Of a stretch of 64,000 nt of DNA, positions 54,237 through 64,000 are shown one piece after another (position 1 is the first letter of the stretch; each line of letters begins with the position of its first letter). The stretch covers positions 3,068,340-3,132,339 of the forward strand of contig CM057165.1 of NCBI GenBank assembly GCA_029962745.1, in the 5' to 3' direction. The position numbers and the translations under genes were made by a program. Origin of the DNA: Echinometra lucunter (lineage: Eukaryota; Echinodermata; Echinoidea; Camarodonta; Echinometridae). A model generated the notes under the pieces. The model did not search any database. It was not told the origin of the DNA and saw only the letters and a program-made list of their open reading frames with translations.

Positions 54237-54420
54237 ATTGGCTCAGTAGGCAGAGCGTCCACCTTACAATCGGGAGGTCGTGGGTTCGAACCCCGGCCGC
54301 GTCATACCAAAAGATGCGAGTTGGTGCTGCTCAGTGGCTACTGGGCCCACGGTCAATTGGGCAAAAAGAATTTCCATTTTCGGACAATAAAATTTGGAGA
54401 TTTTTTGTTGGAGATTGAGT
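54237..54420 (+). mobile_element. tRNA-derived SINE
   Basis: Head with A box TTGGCTCAGTAGG and B box GGGTTCGAACCCC; the body follows (GAGTTGGTGCTGCTCAGTGG, TTTCCATTTTCGG). The stem around TTACAAT is imperfect, so this is not a functional tRNA gene. Confidence 0.6.
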
Positions 54421-55157
54421 TTCCACTGTATAACACAACTGCAAGTGGAATGTATTGATATATTGGCTAAACTATTTACAAAAGGCAAGGTATTCATGCA
54501 GTAAGACAAACAGTCAAAAAAATTATGCATTTACTCAATCTGAATATTATTGTTTGAGTTATGTCATTGTATGATATCTATAAAAAGAAGAAAGGCAAAT
54601 TTTGCATGTGAATATGTTCACAGTAGTTCCATCCTTTTCTTTATCATTTTTTTTTTTTTTTTTAGTTGAATACTTCCCAGGTTGTGCATCCAGAGTGGAT
54701 ATTCAACTTGTTCAGTACTTTGTTGTAATATAAAAAAAAGTCCTTCCGGTACTCGTGCAATGAGATCAGTATAGAAAGGAATTAAAAAACAATTTGTTTT
54801 TCTTTCAAAATCTACTACTTGTATTTTCAAAACATGGAATTGCAATCTATTTTTTTTCCACTGCTCAGGCAAGATTTATTGAAGATGTGTAAAACAAACA
54901 AAATAGAAATTTGAAATTGACTTAAAGTGATTTGATTAATGTATTGTTGTATTAGTCATGCATTCATCCACATATATTTTAAGAGAAAAATAAAGGCAAA
55001 GAACAGAACAAGAAAGAAAAGCAATTATTGTTCTGATGCTTTTTAGTGTATCTTTCTCTCTCCCTCTTGTGTATACATCTTTCCATCTTGTGTATCTTTC
55101 TTTCCCTCTCCTTCCTATGTCTTTCTCTCTCACATGTATCTTTTTCCTCCTTGTATA

Positions 55158-55194
<37 letters not shown>

Positions 55195-55307
55195 TTTCCA
55201 ATCCTTTTTACCTCTTATTCATTAATTTTTGTTCTTTGTGTCTGCTAGTCTTTTTTCTATTTTTTTAACAGGTAAGACCATGCACCTGACTTGATTTCTT
55301 CTTCCCC

Positions 55308-55521
55308 ATCATGTGTTTTTTTCCCCATGTATCCCTAATTTCCCTTCTTTTTCATTAACTCTTTAGTTTATCCTGTTCTTTCATCCTCCTCATTCTATAT
55401 CTTCAGGCTTCCTTATCATGTATTTTTCCCCATGTATCCCTAATTTCCCTTCTTTTTCATTAACTCGTTAGTTTACCCTGTTCTTTCATCCTCTTCATTC
55501 TATATCTTCAGGCTTCCTTAA
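55308..55521. repeat. Tandem duplication, two 107-bp units
   Basis: Both units run from ATCATGTRTTTTTCCCCATG (an extra T or two in the first) to CTATATCTTCAGGCTTCCTT and differ at only a few bases. Confidence 0.9.
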
Positions 55522-55920
55522 TACACTTCCTCCTTTATACTGCCATTCTTCCAATAGTTCATTCATTCATCCTCTAATCTGTTTTCAATAGTCTCCCCCC
55601 CCCCCAGTTCTTTGGGCCTTCTACTTTTTTATTTGATTCATTTGGTGTTGTTGGCATTCTATTAAGAATGTTAATTTGATTATCATTCTAAGACCCATGT
55701 TCTACTACAAGTATTGTTTTTCTCTTGAATTGAAACCCAGTACTAAGAGTACCACTAGAAGGAAAGAACAAAAACTGAAAAAAATACATTTAAAAATGGG
55801 AGCATTTAAAAAAAAACCTCAGATGAGAAGCACGTTTCAAATGCCTTTTCTATTTTTTCTCTCTCTCTCTTTTATGAGTTTATAAAGACAAGACATTTGA
55901 GTTTGATTCATCTCTTTCAC

Positions 55921-56161
55921 TACACTCTAAAAACAAACTAATCATATTTGAATATGATCCAAATCAACCGGGGACTATTAGTTTCTATTCAAATTTTGAA
56001 TTCTATTCCATTTTCTTATTTTTCATTAGATTTCATTCAGTTCTTAGCAGAATCTAATATAATGAAAATGAATGGAATCTATTCAAAATTTGAATAGAAA
56101 TTAATAAGTCCCCGGTTGATGGATCCTATTCAAATTGTTTGATTTTTGTTTTAAGAGTGTA
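55921..56161. mobile_element. Palindromic MITE-like element, ACACTCTAAAA ends
   Basis: TACACTCTAAAAACAAAC faces GTTTTAAGAGTGTA; inside, TCAACCGGGGACTATTA faces TAATAAGTCCCCGGTTGA and CTATTCAAATTTTGAATTC faces a near-complement. Confidence 0.8.
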
Positions 56162-59100
56162 TATTTGCAAAGGTTGCCCTTAGTTCAGACAAATTCAATA
56201 GTCTGTATATCAAGTGTCCGTTAATGTTGTCGACCGTCTATTATAAGAAGGGGGCGGTGTAGGGACCGATCGATATGGGTGGGTCATTTTTGTCAACAAT
56301 TATATTGCGCAAGCTGTCGCCGGACGTCTGGAACAGCTGTACGCTGTGCATGCATTCAGGCGCAAAAAAGATCCTAACACTTCGTCCTGAACACAAATTG
56401 CCAGTTAACACGAACAAACGATTCGACATACAAGGAACTTTTCGGGTCAGCTGTTTTCCTTTCACTTGCATTATCCCGAATCTGAGAAGTATGCAAAGGC
56501 TTCCGATCTAAAAAATATGCAAACTTTGTGATTTTCCCCATTTGGCAAAATGGATCGCCGGGAACTCCAAGACGGGCGCGGGGGGGGGGGGGGGGGGGGG
56601 GATGTGTTTTGCTGTGCCCCTTACCTTTGTCAATAAGATCCAGAAACTAGAAGGAAAGATTATTCTTCACATTTAAAAATATGATTCACATGATTGATCA
56701 GGCCTTTTCAGTTTAGAATCCCAGGATTATAGAATAGACACACCTGAGAGTGCTAATAAATAGTGCAATTTGTCAAACTGAAACTATGGTTGACCTTGAC
56801 CACTTTTACAATTTTGAAAGGACCGGAAGCGCTAATAACTCACAATAATAAAACTAGAAAATAAATCAACTTTGTCACCTAGATTTTGACCTGTAAGTAA
56901 AGGACAAAACTACCCCCCCCCCCAAAAAAAGGGGGCGAGTTGCGTCTATTTCGTGCGTGGCCGACTTGACGTGCAGTCGACTGTTGCGGTAACGTAAATG
57001 CCGTTTATGCAAATCAGTGACGCCATCGCTTAGAAACTCCAAATGAAAGGGGGAGCTTACTTTTGAAACGACTCTCGCACATCCGCTGTAATGTTACTTT
57101 TTTTTCATCAGGGAACAGAAATTTTGGTATCACTTGAGCTATAAAGGTGAGTATGACTCCATGTCATGTTGTATCCATTGCACATATTGCCTCTGTGCAC
57201 CGAAACTGGCTATTAATATTCACGGAACATTTCCTGAAACATATTTACCCTGGTCCCATACACCTAGTTTTGTGTCATGAATAATTTTAATTTTAACGTA
57301 TTGTGTTATGTCAGAAAAAGAGAAACTAACTGTTAGTAATGTTTCTGTATGCTGTGTTATAATGTAGATACTGGAGAGGGGGGGGGGGGGGGGGATGTAG
57401 TGCTATCAAACCTGTCGGCCATCGTGGTTTGCAGGCCTCGAATTTCATAAAATTTGGGTCACGGCCACTTTTTTGGGAGGGCACATATCCTCTTAGTAGG
57501 GTGTCCGAAGAGAAATGAGATCTCTTGACATTGAGCAATTTACATCATGATTTTATATCTATTCGACAGAGGAAATCTCACTGATCATACCCTTTTTCAT
57601 TGCTTGACATAATTCCTATTACCCGCGAAGCAATAGCTGAATGAAAATGAGTCTTTTTTCTGCCATTTTCTGTTAAAACGCTTCCAAATTATGGTCACTG
57701 AGCGCGCAGTTGAACGTGAAAGTGGGCGTTCCGAGCCTCGGGGAAACCCTGCGCTTGTTGCCAATACGTCATCGCGCATCTTGCTCATCAGCATTTTGAC
57801 CCAGCCGGCAGCGGAAACTCTGGACCACGCATCCGTACGGGTGCGCTAAAGGGTCATCCCCGATCAGGGCCCGATGAGCGAGCGAGAGAGAGTGGAATCG
57901 GGAAGAGAGAGCGCGAAGGAAAATGCGAAGTTTTGTATAAGTGTTGACTGTGCGTTAATGTACAGCGTGTCATGTGGTTGTGTGTGCATGTGGATGTGTT
58001 GCCTGTGTGCATGTGCTGTGTGCAGGGAGAGGTGGGAAGAGACTTGTTTTACACGTGCATGAATGTGCATAGATCCTGTGTTTGTGGTCATGCAGAGATT
58101 GCAGTGTTGGCGAGAATGACCCATTTTGTTATTCTGTGACGCAATAAAGGAATGTGTTGTTGTCACATGCACAGCCATGGTCGAGCCGACAAGAAGAACC
58201 TAGCCAGGGATTTGAGTTTGGCCATGCATATGGACGTTATTAATTTTCTTATTGTGACGTAACAGTAAATATAGCGTACATGTATAATGTCTTGCTGTTT
58301 CAACTAACTGGAGTTTGGGCTAAAAGAGAGTGCAGGGGAGAGTATCCATTTACTAGCAATTTTGTTATTCAGAAATAATTACGGGAACAATTTATGACTT
58401 GTCAAATAAGAGCCAATGTAAGATTTATTTTACTGAAAGCCTGTGATGTAATCCATTTTCTGTGATCTTATATCTCAAATTTTACCAAGGCAGGTGGATA
58501 TAGAGTGGTGGGGAAATGTTTAAAAATCCCAGCCTTACAAAAATGATTTAAAAAAAAAAAAAAGACAACTTGGAAATCACTTAAGTTTTTATTTCATGAA
58601 TGTTTGAATAAATTGTTGAATTTGTCGTCGATCATCACCTAAGGTTTTCTTCTTCTTCTTCTTGTCCGCAAGAAGAACTGCAGAATACCCCGTCACACAA
58701 ATATCTGTTGGTCATGCATCCTACGAACAGTCTCACTTTTATTTGTTTTATTGAACAACTTACGTTTAATTTCTTTAATTTTTGCTGTCCTTTTGTTTTC
58801 ATCATTTCACTTCATGTTTGGTGTTTTTTGTTATTTTGCTAAACTAAGAACTAAGATAATATCCCGATATTTCTTACTTGTAAACCTACGACCCTACGAT
58901 GTTATGATGCTACGATCCTGTGAACCAGCACACCTAAATAATAGTCCCTGGTAATACCACAGATACCCTCATCCCTTATACGAACGAGGCAAAGATATGA
59001 TTGTGTTAATTCATTATTAAAATATCTGATCACGTGACTAAAATTCCCATCAACGGATCTATGAACCTACTCACCTGGTAATATGGCACAAATATCCCCA

Positions 59101-62100
59101 AAAGCTCCGTAGCGTTGGTCGGAGGTGGGTGCCGGAGATTGCAAAAATTCTTGTATAAAATGCTTTGGTAATCTGTGCGGCGTTTGTCAAAACTGTTACA
59201 GCAGCAGACTGTTTTCTTATAAGATTATTCTACAGCCTGCGAAATTGATATCAGGAGCCTCAAAAGAAAGGATAATTATACTTCTGCAGTGATTACCCCC
59301 CCCCCCCAAAAAAAAAAAAATGGCAGAGATAGACAACTTCATATGCAGTAACTATTACATGTACATTATGTACTATCATTAAATATGAGATACACAGAAG
59401 ATAATACATTACCTGTCTCAATGTGTAAACATTCCCAAAATTTTCCTCCAGGCCATTTACCCGAACTGAGAGAGGATGTCAGTTGACGAATAACGTGAGA
59501 ATGAAGAAATGACGGCAAAAACCTTCCCAGCCCTCATAATTTTCACATTTTATAGAAGCCAAATAACGACACAATTATACAGAGCATAATTATTTCAACT
59601 TCATTTTATTTGGCACATTATATCGATTATATTAGCTTCTGATCAACACAATGTCATATACAAGCACACGGCACCATAATATGTGCCGCCATGATGGTTT
59701 CCTATGGTACTGGTTTTTATCTTGAACATTTATTTTGAAACGTATATATGCAGAGTTACATAAACAGCGATGCAAGTTGCATCATTCTCAAATAAGATAT
59801 TGAAATCTGCTGCTAATTTTGTTGATGAGCATTCTCTGATATCTAAACAGATGATCATTTTGTGGAATAAGAGATTGAACCACCCGATAGTCATCTCTGT
59901 TGCAGACTGGACAGGTAAATATACATCGATGTAATAATCCAGAAAAAAAAAATATGAACCCGTAAAAGTTCTTCAGTGATTTTCACCCGGTTCCCTTTGA
60001 ATGGATTGGAATGTTCGAGTCTAGTTATTTTCAAACCCATAAAACATTTATATGTATAGCAGAATATTCGTAAACATATGAACAGTACCTGAATACTCTG
60101 TTGGTAATTACAAAAGATCCAGTCCAATAAAATGAACGAAGTGTCATCATTTAATTCCAATTAAGGCGCTATTCCTGTTAGACACAAAAGTGTTCGTGTT
60201 ACTAGAAACCAGCTTGGTCATAGATGTGTTCGGCGATCATCGTTTCCTCGTAAATAAGCAGGTATACTATCACAAGTTCGCTCCCAGAAGATTTTAGCAC
60301 TTTCCCTTGTCAAAAGGGTAATTTGACATACTTATACAAATCCAGAAATTCTTGGAGCCCGAATAGTTCACCTGGGCATGCATCTACGTATACGATCTCA
60401 AATCGATACAAAGAATAAGTTGCAGTGACGCCGTTTGTTATCCCTCTGGTCAAGAGGTACGTTCAAAGCAAAAGTCTTGCCCACAGAGCTTCATTTTGTC
60501 AGCTTCATCACACGATCCCCGGAATGATTTGCCCACAGATTTGCCAAGTCTTGTCCATATCTGTTTTATTTTCTCTTTATGTCAATCCTCTTTGCTAACA
60601 GCAATATATAAATTCGTTCCGTCAATCACTTCATCATACTAACTGTGTTTTGGCTCATCAATCAATATGTCAATTATCACAATCAAGACATCTGAGCTCG
60701 CTTCAATTTCTATGTAATTACCCATCCATCCATTCTCTTTGCTTTTATATTTCTTTTCCCTTCATTCAATCCTCTTTTCTTTCCTTCAACCCTTTTTCTT
60801 TTGTATTTTCCATCTCTATTCACGTTTGCTCATTTTCAATACTTTCTCTTCTCTCATTTCCTTTGAATATTGTTTCTATTCAATCCGTTCTCCTCTTCCT
60901 CATTTTCTATGATCTTCTCTATCCTTAGGGACTGCTTCTGCTCAATCGTTTCTCTTCTTCATTTCTATCTTCTGTATCCTTAGGGATTGCTTCTGTTCAA
61001 TCCTTTATCTTATTCTTCATTTACATTTTCTCTAGATTATTAGGGACTGTTTTCTGTTCATTTATATTTTCTCCATCATTATAGGAATTGCTTCTGTTCA
61101 ATCCTTTATCTTCTTCATTTCTATAAGAAAAATTTGTTGTTTCAAACTGTGCTGGGCTCTAACAATTCATAAAGTCCCCCAAAATAATCAAAAGTGAGAG
61201 GAAACGTGAACAACCAAAATGGATGAGTCACGTTGTTTACAAACATACACACATGTGGGAGACTCGACTTGACACAGATTCCCACAGTACAAAACCATAC
61301 ATGTACAAAAACCATACATAATGCAGCACGTACGGCACTCGCGACCTTTTTCATGAACTCGCGCCAGTTGAACACGTGACGCAGTGGGCGGCAGCGCGTT
61401 GTAACTATGCTGTCATGACTTTAGTCACGCCTCCCGTTTTCGCTGTTCGGTAGAGTGCTGGGAAGGGTAATTTGAGATGCGTTTTACAAGTTGATCCCAA
61501 AAGATATGCGAAAAAACAATCGCAGAAATGGATTCAGCATGAATGAGTCCCCATATTTGCGCATGGCGCGCATAGAGTGCAATGCTTTTGGAAGGGCTTA
61601 TGACGTATGGAAGATCTTTTCCCTATGTTCCATGGAATTTACTTAAGTGATTTAAACGCGCCATGTCGGTAAGAATTGAGATAAATTTACTCTTTTATTT
61701 GATATCAAATTTGCCGCATAAACTTCACAGGATCATGTTGTAAAATTGCCTGAAAGTGTGATTTTCCCCTCAAATCCGTGACCAAATCTGAGAAATACGC
61801 GATGCCATTGGAAATGCGTGTGGAGGTATGCCGCGCTCTCGCAGCTGATCCGAAACCGTTACGCCAGGGTACTTTTCAAACAATGAAATAAGCACTTCAT
61901 CTCGGTCCATTTGGGGTGGAAATATGTTTAGAGCATTATGAAAATTGGTGCCGTACTTTCCAATAAATTATTTTGTCACCGAAGGCTCAATATTACCCCT
62001 TAATCGCAAATTGATTTGAGGCATGTCAGTTTAGTCAATCTCGTCTCTGCGCGCTAGCGCGGACAGGCGCGGCAGGCAGAAGAATTGAGGTGCGTATGCG

Positions 62101-62902
62101 GACACCCTACTCTTAGAGGGGCACCAAGGCCAAAATGGGACCTGACCTACTCGTGCCACGGCACAATGCATAAACGCGCATTTACGCTTTGTCCACAGTA
62201 GTTCATTCATGCTTCTCACTTATAATTACGCACGGTGGCAGTATTTTAGGGGTTGAAGCGTAGCTAGAATTTAATTTGGGGGGGGCAGTAGTGGGGAATG
62301 CAAGGTGTGCAAATTAAATATTGAGCATACAAAGTGTACTCCTAGGGGGAAGGGTGCAGGGAGGGGGGAGTTTCCCCCCTCCCGCGCAAAGCGCGGAAGC
62401 TCTGAAGTTTCTTTTTCCTTCCTTGTCTGCTCCTGCTCTTCCTACGTTCTCTTATCCTTTTCTCTTCCCTCTGATGCTTTTCTTTCTTTCAGGGGTGTGA
62501 GTGACCGCAAATAAACAGAGCTGAAATCACAAAAGCTCCTATACTTTTGTACAGAGGAAGTCCACAAAAAGCTGACATTAAGTTGAAAATCAAAACCAAA
62601 AAAAGCTGAAATCAGTTTTAAAGCTGAACTCTCACACCCTTGTTCTTTCTTTTTGCCTTGTTTTTTTTTTTGGTGAGACTGCCCTCTGGCTATATGGATG
62701 AATCAAGTAATTCCATTTGAGATTATTATCATTAATTCATGTGGATAAAGCTTAAAATGAGAAATGAGAGAGGACAGAATCCTAGATCATCTTAAAGTAT
62801 TTATCACTCGATGAATTGAATTGTTAATTGAGGTGTTCATTTCTTTCCTTCTCATCCCTTCTCCCCTTCCTTTCTCAAGAAAAATTTGTAACTGTTACAG
62901 GA

Positions 62903-63020
62903 TAAGCTGGTGAAGGTGTGTGGTGCTTTGTGGAGTGAATGGAAGAAAGCAAAACTAAAAATAAAGATGGCCTCAGGCTCAGAGGCAGCACAGAAGAGAA
63001 AATGTCCCCTTCTATTATTT
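62903..63020 (+). pseudogene. Weak MADF/Myb-SANT-like fragment
   Basis: After an acceptor-like AACTGTTACAG the frame reads DKLVKVCGALWSEWKKAK, a basic LKIKMASGSEAAQKRKCP stretch, then a hydrophobic LLLFIGLLL. The layout (W..L/EWKKA, basic SGSxA loop, then an F-L helix) recalls MADF or Myb-like DNA-binding domains from PIF/Harbinger-type transposon neighbours. Key aromatic positions look replaced and no partner exon was found. The call is tentative. Confidence 0.25.
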
Positions 63021-64000
63021 ATTGGATTGTTGTTAATGTCATTACATAATCTTAAGCAAATGAATGTCCAGAAAATAATATTAGCATCTCATGTAAACCA
63101 AGCGAAGAAGTGGTTTACATGTTTAATTGAGTACACACTCAATGCAAGTAGGTCTAAGTAAATTTTCATCACTTCCTATACCCTAACCCAAAACAAAGTA
63201 ATTTTAAAACGCAGAACTTCACCGAATTAAAGTTTCATCTTTTGGGGTTCTAATATTTTTTTTCTAGATATCACATATCTTCACAAAATATGTTAAAACT
63301 AATCATTTAATCAAATATCAACCCTACAATGCCCTAAAAGCTGAAAAAATAAACTATTACCACGACTGAAAAATCTTAAAATCACCAGCCCAATGAGGCA
63401 GTTTCTGCAGGATAACTCCCCCAGAGCTCGGGGAGCAATTGACTCTGAAGGAAGGCCTACAGCCCAAAGCAGCTGACTAAAAACATCGGCGGCGCGCGCT
63501 TCTTTAAATAGTAATGATGTTCAGATACCACTCAAGATAAGTTTCACTGACATTTTGAAAAATAAAATCCACACACTATATCAAAATTTTATTAAAATAT
63601 CGGCACTCAAGACCAGAAATAACCTTGATAATCAGAAGTCAGGGTAGGAACCGCCAGGTCATTCACTACTTGCACTTACACATACACTACACACTACACT
63701 GCACTGGTACATGTGGGACTGAGCAGTTAATGATACTGGCCTTCTACGATCATGGCGATATCGCAAACTTAAGGGTCTCTCCTGTTGTTGAAAAAGGGTG
63801 CATTTTGTGCTAATTTGAAATATTTTGTCACAAAATAAAAAGGAAAATTCAGGGTTTTATTTTTTTTTTAATGTAGTATGAGTTTCTTAGATTGGAGGGC
63901 ATCAAGGCCACTCAGAAAATTTTGTGGCCGTAAACCTTCTGATTTTGAGAAGGGCATCCCGGCCAGTGGGTGGGGCATACCGGCAAATTGCCGATGGCCG

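Larger units (their letters stand above)
51070..64000. other. 3' flank and spacer right of the RING-CH gene
   Basis: Apart from the repeats listed and the weak fragment at 62903-63020, I see no supportable gene. 56900-57100, 57660-57900 and 61380-62230 are CpG-richer than the rest and could hold promoters of genes outside the window. 60950-61110 repeats TTAGGGATTGCTTCTGTTCA with diverged copies. Long G or C runs near 56580, 57377 and 62280 are assembly-prone. Confidence 0.5.

Noticed and set aside
61142..61375. Minus-strand frame starting MFNWREFMKK
   Set aside because: Only the first 20 codons look protein-like; the rest overlaps a short direct repeat (ACCATACATGTACAAAAACC) and lacks splice sites.

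Overview
This is animal genomic DNA, not bacterial. Genes are split by GT-AG introns, spacers are long and AT-rich, tRNA-derived SINEs and palindromic MITE-like elements are everywhere, microsatellites are very abundant, and there are three placeholder gaps of exactly 500 N (279-778, 24977-25476, 41643-42142). Gene content and repeat style suggest a marine deuterostome, most likely an echinoderm such as a sea urchin. The taxon is an inference; no marker sequence proves it.

Layout. (1) 863-11973, minus strand: the 5' part of a natriuretic-peptide-receptor / receptor guanylyl cyclase-like gene. Three exons cover part of the extracellular ligand-binding domain; the rest of the gene lies beyond the left edge or in the first gap. 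Its 9.4 kb first intron is packed with repeats. (2) 11974-18227: spacer with a second copy of the first 278 bases of the window. (3) 18228-19836, plus strand: a one-exon UDP-glycosyltransferase, complete except for one apparent extra base. (4) 19837-28363: spacer and probable upstream region of the next gene, with a perfect 27-bp hairpin and a gap. (5) 28507-51069, plus strand: the main gene of the window, at least 12 coding exons. Joined, they predict an EGF-like module, seven membrane segments, a linker, a RING-CH (C4HC3) domain, two more membrane segments and an acidic/serine-rich tail. This looks like a seven-pass receptor-like protein fused to a MARCH-type ubiquitin ligase and is the best candidate for something undescribed. 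(6) 51070-64000: 3' flank and spacer with further repeats and one weak MADF-like fragment near 62.9 kb.

The three genes share no evident pathway. Two (UGT and RING-CH) each carry what looks like one extra G in a GG doublet; the matching pattern points to sequence or assembly error rather than gene death. The RING-CH exon chain also has one phase break, between the exons ending at 43038 and starting at 45637, so at least one exon is unplaced.

The repeats are themselves a major content: many palindromic elements with GTTTCATAAA-like ends sharing a central CCAAT motif, four elements ending in TTAA, nested insertions with readable target duplications, and a roughly 150-bp tandem repeat carrying perfect DR1 nuclear-receptor motifs inside the RING-CH gene.
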